Source of the DNA: Enoplosus armatus | Lineage: Eukaryota > Chordata > Actinopteri > Centrarchiformes > Enoplosidae | NCBI RefSeq assembly: GCF_043641665.1 | Contig: NC_092195.1 | Location: forward strand, 18,000,774-18,064,773 | Reading direction: 5' to 3' | DNA length: 64,000 nt | Shown here: piece after piece, positions 1-10,425 of the stretch | How positions within the stretch are numbered: the stretch's first letter is position 1 | How the letters are laid out: each line of letters opens with the position of its first letter | Program-made: the position numbers and the translations under genes | The notes under the pieces: generated by a model | Seen by the model: only the letters and a program-made list of their open reading frames with translations | The model's database searches: none | Told to the model about the DNA's origin: nothing

Positions 1-1364
1 TTTCTGCCGTGGCCAGGGGATGTTTAATCTTATTTACATGTAGTACCGACTGGGCGGAGTTTTCAGTTTATCAGTGAGAAGAGCGGGAATATGGCTGAAC
101 CAAGATGCCTCGGGGCTGCCAGTGTATGAAATCAAGCGCACCCCTTCCACCCATTCTCTGTTGTGTGTATGTGTAGCCAGCGTTGTTTTGAGCTAATATT
201 CTAGCTAACTGGCTAAACTCTTCCGCCTGGCCCGGACACAGAGGGACGGATAATCTTACCTTAACAGGCCAAAATGAACAAGTAGAAGATATATGAGCTA
301 CATATACACAAAAATGTCAAAATTAAGTGGTGGGACAGCTACACGGACTGTTTGATTCTCACATAATTCATTCTGCGCTTCGCCATCTATCCACCGTACT
401 TCCGGTTCCGCTTCGTCGCCAGGGAGACACATAGTGCGCCATATTTGCGCATATTTATACTCCGTGCGTGGATTTAATTTCAGAAAAAAACAGTTGTTAA
501 ATATTTGTCATGACTCTCGTGTTGCCTTTCTTTCTTCTTTAAAGCAACAGAAATTAATTTGTTTAATTAAAAACAAACTCACTGCAACAACATATTTTGT
601 TGAGGTTTGCAAGACTCAATCATGTATGAAATAATTAATAAAATACTACCAAATAGGACCTTTTTGCATAATGAGTACTTCTACTTTTGATACTTTACTA
701 GTAAAGTGGACATTTAATTAAATGTGATTGAATGCTAGCAATGACAACTTGCACTCTTTATACATAACTCTTTTCTATTTACTTTTTTTATTTTCTAAAA
801 CTGTCTTGAAAGTGTGTCTCTTACTGTGTCAGTGTCTGCACTATGTTTTTATGTTGCACCAGAGAGAATGCAAACAAGACTTTTTGTTATGCTGGACTGG
901 CGTAATGACAGTGAATGAATTGCTTTTTTAATTTAAAGCAGAAATGGGAAAGATTAAGGCCCTGCACACCCACACAGGTGTTCTCACTTAGACTTACTAG
1001 ACCTCTGCTCAAACCAATGTTGGGTGGAGCTGGCAGGAATTACATGATACCTATAATAATGATAAAGGTGTGTTATTCCCACAGTCCGGAGAATAATCTA
1101 GTCAGCCAAAATAATAAAAAAAAACATCTTTGTATGAATGAACAGGGCCTTTAAATTTAAAATGGGAAAGGACACATTTTAAATGACAGTTGATCTTTGT
1201 AATGGAAAAGGGAAACAAAAAATGAACTCTAATATATAGAGCTGTCCTTTTGTTTCCCTCATTCCCTCTCAGTTGCATTTGTCCTTTTCAATTCATCTCA
1301 TCACACTGCATGGTCTGTAAAAGATGTGGAGGTACGGAAAATTAAAAATTTACCTAATGATGCA
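1..1364. other. Left-edge intergenic or promoter-like DNA
   Basis: No convincing protein-coding exon is visible. The stretch 180-430 is relatively CpG-rich. On the minus strand it contains an ATG at 386 (M-A-K-R-R-M-N-Y) followed by GTGAGA, and another good donor near 255 (AAG followed by GTAAGA). It could therefore hold the first exon and promoter of a minus-strand gene that lies beyond the left edge. This is only a possibility. From about 640 to 720 there is a TACTTYTACTT-type fragment like the repeats at 38290 and 44440. The rest is AT-rich and featureless. Confidence 0.3.
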
Positions 1365-1815
1365 GTAATGAGAAGTCTGGGATCACCAAAGCGATTACAA
1401 TTCATCCTGAGGGGGGCATGATTGTGTGCAAAATTTCATGGAAGTCCATCCAATAGTTGACATGACATTTCACTCTAAACCAAAAACGTTAACCTCATGG
1501 CGGCACTAGAGGAAAAGTCAGGGGATCACCAAAGTCATTGTGCTTCATCCTCTGGGAAGCATACATGTCTGTACAAAAGTTTTTACCTATCCTTCAAGTA
1601 GATGTTAAGATACTTCACAGAGTAAGTGAAAGCTGTCCTGCAGGTGGTGCTACAGTAAAAGTCAGGGGCTCACCAAAATCATTACAATTAAACCTCTGGG
1701 CACCATTGATAGCTGTACTAACTTTAATGGCAATCCATCCAAAAGTTGTTGAGACCAACCAACAGACAGACCGACCGACACTGCCATCTCTAGAGCCATG
1801 ATGCTAGACACGGCT
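1365..1815 (+). repeat. Modular interspersed repeat, copy 1 (three tandem ~140-bp modules)
   Basis: Three successive degenerate modules begin near 1371, 1513 and 1658. Each carries a core resembling GTCAGGGGATCACCAAAGTC, then a TTCATCCTCTGGG-like block. Two of them (near 1440 and 1735) also keep a CCATCCAA(T/A)AGTTG block. The unit ends in an AGAGCCATGATGCTAGACA-like tail. Related sequence occurs at 35490-35870 and, inverted, at 51165-51440. I recognise this text as a very common teleost interspersed repeat, but I cannot name its class from sequence alone. The open frames that cross it are not genes. Confidence 0.75.
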
Positions 1816-2256
1816 AAAAATATTACCACTATTTGTTGTCTCAAAATAATGAGCATAAAAAAAATCTGTAAAAAGTCAACACACAGATATCACATATTGA
1901 CCTCTCCCGTCATTAAAAGCATCACAGTAACAGTAACGCATGGCTTATAAAACTACAGTACAGTGATTAATATGGCATATTTCAACTTCAACAGAGTCCT
2001 TTTATGTTGATTTTAATCAAACAATGTGTGGGTCAACATTACTGCAACGTGCTCAGTTGATCCCAGTTGGTTTGATTTTGCAGCTTCACCATCTACACCA
2101 GGATGTGTAACAGTGATTAGACATTTCTCTGAGCACACACACACACTGCAAAAAACACATTGCAGTCCTCTTGTGACATTGAGGATATGATGTGAAACAC
2201 TGATGAAGGGCAGAGCCAGGCTCAGTAAAGTCTCAGCAGGGAGGCAGAAGCTGCTG
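1816..2256 (-). other. Probable 3' UTR and downstream flank of dpy19l4
   Basis: This stretch lies directly downstream of the dpy19l4 stop codon on the minus strand. A minus-strand ATTAAA, a common variant poly(A) signal, is at 2012-2017, so the mRNA may end near 1990. A short CA run is at 2140-2150. No coding signal was seen. Confidence 0.4.
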
Positions 2257-5200
2257 TCAGTACTGGAAGGAGATGACAGAGTTCACTTTGTAGATGTGGT
2301 ACGAGCGGTTCCAGAAAACGCGAGTGAAGTAGTTTGTGTATGGCGAGTAGTTCATCTTTATCTCTTGGCAGAATCTTCCGTGCTTGGAGAAAGAGTAAAT
2401 CTCTCCTTTGTCATAAACAACCTGAATGGGACAAGATGATGTAATTAATGAGAATAACAATTATTTAACACTTTCTGTGTTGTCATAACTAATACTTTCC
2501 AAGAGTCAAGGCCTCTTTAAAGAGAGCACTCTCAGAATCACATTGATACAAGATTGATACCCCTCTCATGTCTGTATAGTAAATATGAAGCAACAGCCAA
2601 TAGCCAGTTAGCTTAGCTTAGCTTAGCACAAAGACCGGAAACAGGGGGAAACAGCTAGCCTGGCTCTATCCAAGACTCCAGAAGTCGCTGCTTCCGTTCA
2701 AGAAAATGCCGTTTATTGGACAGAGCCAGGCTAAGCTAACTGGCTTCCAGTGCTAGCTTCATATTTACTGTACAGCCATCAGAGTGGAATCAATCCTCTC
2801 ATCCAACTATAATTTCCCAAAAAGTCAAACTATTCCTTTAAATCATGTCTGTCTATCCGATATCTACCTACATATATGCAAACTCTGTATGTTAGTTGTA
2901 CAGTGCAAACACCAAGCTATTAATTTCAGTGTATGTTAATGAACAAGATCACCAGAAAATACTCTGATAATGATGATAATGGCAACAACATGCACATTTT
3001 AAAACACACAACACGAGACATACAAATGGGAATCTGCAGCTTGTGATAAAAGCTTGTGTCTAAACTCACATGTCCATTGGCGATGTCGAGCAGGTCTTTG
3101 ATCCTACAGCCTTTGTTAAGACTTAACTCGTTACAAATTGACTCCTCGATGATCACATAGTTTGTCTTTTGAGAAGTCAGAATCTTATAAATGTCCTCTG
3201 CAGATCTCATTGCATACACCTGGTAAGTCTACAAGGAGAAGAAAGAAAAAGGAAATAATTAGAAAAAACTCTGATAAGGAAAATCTAAATCAGTTGGACC
3301 ACAGCTAAAATATATATATTTTGTCTTTTTCTTATGTTTTTGGAGAATTTTATGCCTGTATTAGAGAATGGGCAGCATAGATATGACAGGAAATAAGGTG
3401 AGAGAGATGGAGAACATTTGAAGGACATTTAATCTGGACTATCTAGCTTTGTTTAAAACTGACTGTCCTTCTCAGGTTTTCCCATTATTTTCCTGGTACA
3501 GTGTGTCCTCTTTTTTCCCTTTGGAATGAATATTTCATCTGACTCACGTCTTCAGTCCTCCTCAGCAGGTTGACGTCTGAGTAAAGCGGTAAACTGGTCA
3601 CAGCTGAACCTGAACACAACTTCACTGTTCCTAACAGCTGGGGGCTGCCTGCAAAGACAGCTGCCACCGGAGCCTGTGACCTGGAAGACAAGAAGAAGAC
3701 GACGACGTTAGATGCCACAGTAAAGACTTTATCGACGTCTTTGAACATACAGAAAGATCTCATGACCCACCTGATCCAGCTGATCAGCTCTACTGTATCT
3801 GGGTCGTAGAACTCCTGCAGATCTGACAACTCAGCTAAGACACGAGGGCAATACTGCAAGACAGAAGTGATCAGTGTAGGAAGCTATTATGTGCTTTTAA
3901 ATGTCTGACATAAAGAGCTTCAAAAGATTAAGAGCTGAAAATCTCACCTCTCTCCACAAACTGAAACCAATGATGGTGGGAACCGCTGTGCTCAGGATCA
4001 GAGACTGGAGAGTAAAACGAAAAACAATTAACAGTTTAAGCAAGAACCTGGATGGTTCAGCAAGTGATGGGGATCAGATTCTTCTACTGTATGTTATAAT
4101 AATAATAATACATAACATTATTATTATTAACGGAACAAAATGTCGATAGTTTTATTGTCATGTGCAAGTCGTGCACCTTTTTATAGCTGACAGAGCACAA
4201 TGTTGGCTGTTAAAAGGGGATATCAGAGGCCACTCACCAGCACTACAGGGTGGATGGACTTCAGTTTGAGCCACTTAAACACAGTCATCCAGAGGTCTGG
4301 AGAACACACACCGAACGCTGTAAACATGCAGACGTACGGGGTCCATAAATATTTCATCCTGCATGAAAAAAAGAACACAGTCAATGTCTAGTTGTGCTTA
4401 TAACCGAAGAGGAGTTAACACTTTAATAACAATGCTTCATTTACAATAGAAACATGTTAGAAATGAAAACAGACTGATGAACGTACCCATCAAACAGCAG
4501 AGCCAGGCCTCCGAAAAGCAACGTGTGAAAAACATGATAGATGACCTCTGGCTGCTCTCCTATTCGTCCATCTTCAAGTCTGAGGTTGGTTTTCATTGGT
4601 TGACCACTGTATAAAAAGTTAAAATGCTTTCAGCGTCAGGACATTGAGCCTACAGCCAAAAGTGGAACCTTATAAACGTTTACTAGAGTCTCAAACAGAA
4701 ACACTTCACTTCACAACAGCAGAACTTCAAACTGTAGCTGGGAAACATCAGAGAGTAGTGTCATGCATTGTGTGCGGCAGAAGTCTCCAACCTAAGTCTT
4801 CTGTATATGGTCTGCAGGGTGGCCAGCAGGCAGACAGCGAGCACCAGGAAGTAGAAGGGAAGGACTGAGGCCTGCGTCAGTCGTAGAAACAAGTCCTGAC
4901 CGGGTGTCTGGAAACTCTCTTGGCACAGGAGGAAGTTGGTGATGAAGTCACTAACATAGAAGGTGAGAAAACATTGTCATTAGATTAAATGAGATCATAC
5001 AGAAAATAGCATACCAACTCATATGGATACTATTCAAAACCACAAACACACAATTCCATGAATTTAAACCAATGTCCGGCCTGCAATGTAACAGCAAACT
5101 TTTAATGCAATAGCTATAACTCACGTTGTTGTGTTGAGCCCAAATTTTACTTCAAGGAATTTCAATATGAAGTCACTGTCACTTACAGGTATAAGTTTCT

Positions 5201-8200
5201 GTAAATGAAAAACAGAGATGATTAATCAACAACTTAATAACCACAAATGAATGTTCTTTGCCAACACGATGGATCAATGGAGACAGCAAACCCATGTTCT
5301 TGTGGTTTTACCTTGACCAAATAACTGAAGGTGATCCCTGTGGTAAAGACTAGGTGGAAATGTAGGAAGAGCTTCATTACTCTGGCCACGAGGGGTCCCA
5401 TCTTCATCTTTTGCTGCAATAGAAATCCAGAAAACAGCATTGAGATGGGGTCACTCTGCATTCAAACCCTGTTCAATTGAAGGTTATCAATTAATGATAA
5501 TGATGAAATACAGAAAAAATAGAAAAATCCTCACATTTGAAAGGGTGCAACCAGGAAATGTTTCATTTTTCTACATGATAAATTAGTTAAATTATTATTT
5601 TTCAGTAATCAAAAGTCACTGATTGATCAAATAATCAGTGAAACAATAATTCAATTAACCATGTCAGCACTAAAGCTCACCCATCTGGGATTCGATGCAA
5701 GTTAAAACAAATGCCTGGAATATGTAATTTCACTGAGCTCTGGTGTGACGGAGCAGCTAACTCTACCTGGAAGTACCTCGCGAGCACTGAGCCAATCAGG
5801 AGGCTGAGCAGAGGCGAGCTGAGCAGGGTCGGGTTCTGAAACTGGAACAAGTAGGCCAGGAACAAGGAGCTGAGGTACACTTTGTGAATGTCAGCCATCT
5901 TAACACCCCAGAGAGAAGAAGGGAGAAAGATTAGATTTTATGAACACAATCAAAAGCTCGAGCAAGAAAATGTGCTCAGTTCGCAAAACTTGTGACTCTT
6001 AACTACATCAAGCCCAAAACAGAGAGCAGCATTTCCAGCAAACCAAAAACTACAACAGCTGATTTCATTCATTACTTCAGTGGTCAAAGAAATAGCTCAA
6101 CATTTTGGGAAATAGACGAGAATCAATCAATCTTAAAAAGACATTTAGTGGTTAAACTGTTCCAAAAGACTGTATTCATTTATTATGCCGGGACTGTGTT
6201 ACCTTACGTGGTGGCACCAGGTCAAAAGAGTCAAGCAAGAAAAGACAGAGGCCCTGGATGAAGAGCACATAGTGGCTGTGTTCCCAGACCAGGAGGAAGG
6301 TGAAGGTGGTGGCACTCATGGTAAGATAGCAAAACATCTAGAGAGAAATACAGTTTATCAGTGAAAATGCAGCGTTCCACCTAACCTGGGTAGAGGATTG
6401 TTATATTATGGTTTCATGAGAGGCTCACCTCAGTGGCAGAGCTGATGTTATTACTCAGGAATCCAGTCAAAGCTGCAACCTGGCAAGAGAAGTAAGGGAG
6501 AGCCCAGTTGTCCCGCAGAGGAATAGCATGGTCCACTTTGGTTGTATCTGGTCTGAGGAAGAAATGACCCACAGTGGTGAAGTTCACAAGAGCTTTGATA
6601 GGAGGAAGAAACATGATGAGGCATAGAGAGAAACCTCACATTAAAGCATGAGGAACAAGGTGGCAGAATTCTTCTCACCTGTTGATCACATACCAGGCCA
6701 CGGCCAGCATGCCAGCCACCCAGGTGCCGCTCATCACCCAGCTGCACACAAACAGGGCAGTGACGTAGATCGCCTGGAGGCCGAAAACGGCTCCAACATA
6801 GAAGTAAATTGGCTCCACAAAATCCTAAAAGGTACAGACGGAAACATCAGGCTTTTATCACAGGTGAGGCCAAAATTACATGAGCAAAACCATCAGAAAC
6901 TTTTGAGTTTTGTGAGATTTAGTAAAATGATGCTACTTCTTGTGCTATGCAGCTCCATTTATGTTGTCACTGAGGAGACTGAAAAGAAATTATACAAACC
7001 AGCGAGGCACTTAGGACGCATTTCACATGCTAAATTACTGCATCAATAGTTTTATCCATCTTGATGCTGACAAGATACATATGCAAACTTAAATCGCAGT
7101 GCCTCGTCATTGAGTACAAACCAACGCAAACCAGCTTCAACTCAACTGGTCTCAACTAATTACATTTCATTGTTTTGCAATGCATCAAATCCTTCCCTTC
7201 TGGAGGAGGCTGCCAGGCGCAAGACACAAATTATGTTACTATTCTCAATCTGTTTCCCACTGTTTGATTGCTTTAAGGCAGGGCATTGTAATGGTTTATT
7301 AATTTGCTCTTTGTAAAAGGCACATACGCCCTCTATCACATAGTACCACCTGATAAAAATGTGACAAACATGTATTGTAGCATCGTCAAACAGCAAAAAA
7401 AAAAAAAAAAAGAAGAAACCTCACCTGGCTGCCTGTGACTCTGTATATGAAGCTTGTGATGAGCTCTGGATACAGAGACAAACGTTCCACTACGTTGATG
7501 GTCTGACCAGAAACAGTCCTGTTATCTAGGGTCAGCTCATAAAACCCTGGAAAACACAAACCACATAAGAACAGAAGAGTTGGGACATTTGTAGCCCTTT
7601 AATTCAAGTTGGTGGCTGTTTTGGTGTTGTATTAAATTAGATATTTAAAATGTCTTTCTTTAAGGAGAAGCAGAAAGGATGCATATACCTCTTTCAAAGG
7701 ATGGTGCCGTCAGCATGTGCTTGTAGTAGTAATAATACAGCCCGCTGCCTCCTTGGAAGGTGATTTCACGCTCTAGCTCCTGAGACACAGACAAAGTGAA
7801 TTTTAGAATTGATATGATATGGCAATGAAGTGGAAACGTAATGGGTGCAGACTCATGACAACAGTCACCCACCTGTCTAGTGGAAAACCAGAACTTCCTG
7901 TCATGATATGTAGACAGATACACTGCATAAAGCATGCCACAGGCAACTGCGGCCAGACATCCAAAAAACACCCTCACCAGGCGCTGCAAAAAAACAGCTG
8001 AGGAGCAGAAACAGTGAATAATAGTGAATATCACATCTCACAGCAATACTTAGTTACAATAAGTGTGTTAGACACATTTTAACTGTATTTAAAAAAGGAA
8101 AAATCCACACTCAGATAGGTTTAAAATCACAGTGCTGGACTCTACAGATAAATAGGACACCACAATAAACAAAGGACCTTCTTCTGATGTTGCTATATAA

Positions 8201-9080
8201 GCATCCCAAATTGTCCCAAAGTCTCACACGAGTTAGCCGAGTTAGCAGATACATTTCCAGTTATTTCACAAATCATTTGGGTGAAATAAGTAATTTCTTT
8301 TTCGCCTTAATTTATACACCATAATCGTGTATTATGACTAACAATATGGGGAAAAAAACGAATATGTTCATCCATCAGAACGTCCCTACTGCGACCTGCA
8401 TGTTTGTATTGAACTCAGGATACAGAAACATGGTTTTACAGGATGACTACAAATATTTTTCTACACAAGAAGCGTGACATAAAGTCAGATCTGTTATCCA
8501 TAGTTATAGTTTAAGTACATGGTCATTTTGATTCAATGGTTTACTGCATAGCCCTTCAAAACATAAATACAATATATAGAGATAATTAATAAAGATGACA
8601 TTGAGCAGTGCTGAAAGTACAGCGACATAAACTTACATGCAGAAGAGCTCTTGGATCTTTCGACAGATGTTTCGGGTCTGTTTGATTCTTCCAGTTTGTG
8701 TTCCCCATCCTCTTCTTTAACTTCACCCTCATCTTTCTGCTGCTTGTCCTCTGCCCCACCAGTGGACTCACTCCCTTCATCTTCTGTGTTCACCGGCCTG
8801 TTAACATCTGGCCAGGTGTTACAACGGACGGACAGACAGACAGAGAGACAGACAGACAGAGGTTTAACAACTTCAATGCTTTGTGTCAAACGAAGTGTTT
8901 CCCTGGAAAAGTTAACAGAAGTTAACGAATGTTTTTGCACAGGAAGCTAACTGGTGTTGTTAGCAAACTGCTAAGTTAGCTAAACTTACATGTATTGTGC
9001 AAATCAGGCTCCTTTTGGCGCTCATCCTCTTCATTATCGCCCTCCAAAGTCTCTGTTTTGCGACATCTTAACTCGGTCAT
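2257..9080 (-). CDS. dpy19l4: DPY19L4, probable C-mannosyltransferase (19 exons)
   Basis: This is a multi-pass ER-membrane protein of the Dpy-19 family, whose characterised members transfer mannose to tryptophans of secretory proteins; activity of the L4 paralogue is inferred. Exons in transcript order: 9080-8990, 8807-8637, 7997-7873, 7779-7689, 7546-7425, 6824-6679, 6552-6429, 6337-6203, 5898-5767, 5413-5312, 5198-5125, 4950-4792, 4606-4487, 4358-4238, 4004-3948, 3853-3771, 3680-3548, 3228-3070, 2421-2257. All phases join, giving 769 residues against about 723 in human. The extra length is an acidic N-terminus (residues 1-87). Diagnostic stretches are [19 protein letters not shown] (first membrane segment), ELEREITF (start of the first luminal loop, residue 130), [28 protein letters not shown] and [15 protein letters not shown]. 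These match DPY19L4 rather than L1-L3. Start: first ATG, in a GC-rich promoter. Exon 12 uses a weak donor, GTTGGA. Confidence 0.93.
2550..2800. repeat. Fold-back (palindromic) interspersed element in dpy19l4 intron 18
   Basis: Two arms are near-reverse complements. The left arm contains TATAGTAAATATGAAGC (about 2574-2591) and GCCAGTTAGCTTAGC (about 2606). The right arm contains GCTAAGCTAACTGGC (about 2731) and GCTTCATATTTACTGTACA (about 2756). Similarity extends outward into GATTGATNCC on both sides. The left arm has an expanded TTAGC repeat. This looks like a non-autonomous inverted-repeat element (MITE-like), a type I associate with percomorph genomes. It would fold into a long hairpin in the dpy19l4 pre-mRNA. 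Confidence 0.7.
8828..8862. repeat. GACA/GACAG tandem repeat in dpy19l4 intron 1
   Basis: An array of GACA-type units lies in the short first intron. On the transcribed (minus) strand it reads as a TCTG/TCTC pyrimidine-rich tract that ends about 20 nt upstream of the exon 2 acceptor (CAG at 8808-8810). It may act as part of the polypyrimidine tract. Confidence 0.7.
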
Positions 9081-10425
9081 GACGAGAGCAAATTAATCCG
9101 AGAGGAGCTGCCTGATGTGTGGCGACAGCAGCATGCTAGCTAACAACCAGTTAGCTAATCCAAGAGCCCTTAAATCAACACTTCTCTTTGCGGTGAAAAA
9201 GGCAGGTGACAGGTCGAGCTACGAGCTTCCCTTTTAAGAATCGGCTTTTCTTGCGCGGAGTTGCAGAGCAGCGGCTGCAGTTTCAGTGTTTATGATGATG
9301 ACTGTGTGGAGGACCGACTTTATCACTACAGCTGGGCGGTGACAGGGTCATGGCGGAAGTTGCGGATGGCCAGAGAAAGCAGCGAAGAAGAGTGAGGACC
9401 AAACTTCACTGCGAATTCATGTAATTTAAGAAAACTAAAAACCTGTCAAACTTTCACTTCCATCTTGAGTATTATGCAGGTATAATATCAGTGTTTGTGT
9501 TAATTTCGACGGTATTATTTTCTCGCTTTATCTTATCCTGCTCACGCCTTTAATTGTTTTGGAAATATGTTTTATTGTGCAAACAAGGGTTTATTAGTCG
9601 ACAGTTTTTAAAGTTAATTGTTCAAGTTATTTAGGAAAAATGCTCGAACATTTTCTGGAGTGTGAGGATTTGCGACCTTTATCATTTTAGATAATTCAGA
9701 GCTGAAACAACTATAATCAAAGAAAATTTTAAATTAAGAACAAAACAAGCAATTTAAGTCACCTTGTGACTAATTATAAATTTAACATCTTTGGATTTGG
9801 GGAAAACAAGCAATTTGAAGACATCACCAAACTGACCCCCGGGATGTTGTTTGGGCCATTTTTCTGGATTTTGTTCTATAAAATATATAAAACCCTGTTT
9901 GTGATGTTGGGTAGCATAGCACACAGATAAATTAGAATTGTGGGTGTGTGTCAAGTAAACTGAAAAAGAGACTCATCTGATATGAATTGTTTAGTGAAGG
10001 CAGTTTAATCCAACACAACAGACTTTGACTGCTGCATGCTGAGTGTGCAGTTAATATGAAGGCAAGAATATAACTTACATCAATGAGTGTTAAATTATTA
10101 AATTAAAAACATAAAACCAGAGGAAACAGCCAATGCAAACAACAGGCACAAATAGTAAAATAACATCAACAACTGTGATAAAACCTTTCAGGAGCCTATA
10201 AAATTTGGTCCCAAACTTAACCAAAAATGGGAGTAAAAACACCATAAATTAACATGTAGGTAATGTATATAAAACACACTGTTGAACTTTACATGAACCC
10301 TAACTGTGATTTTTAGGAGATATCTCTGAGGGAACACTTTAGGAAGTCCATCAAACTTGGAGCCACTAGGTGGTTTGAACTTCCCAGTCTAGAAGGTGAA
10401 AGGTAAAAATATTTTTTTCATCTGC
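9081..10425. other. dpy19l4 promoter and intergenic DNA toward the SDDEPL gene
   Basis: The first ~330 bp upstream of dpy19l4 are GC/CpG-rich, as expected of a housekeeping promoter. On the plus strand an ATG at about 9350 opens a short frame (M-A-E-V-A-D-G-Q-R-K-Q-R-R-R, then GTGAGG). It could be a divergent first exon, but no partner exon was recognised. From about 9430 to 10425 the DNA is AT-rich. A minus-strand ATTAAA (10004-10009) and an AATAAA near 9570 could serve as poly(A) signals for the gene at 10426-13402. Confidence 0.4.

Noticed and set aside
1365..1815. Possible CRISPR-like direct repeats with spacers
   Set aside because: Modules are long, degenerate and dispersed in a vertebrate genome; they belong to an interspersed repeat family.
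6203..6208. Alternative donor GTAAGG at the end of dpy19l4 exon 8
   Set aside because: It would put the next exon out of frame with an immediate TGA; the GTAACA donor 5 nt downstream keeps the conserved reading frame.
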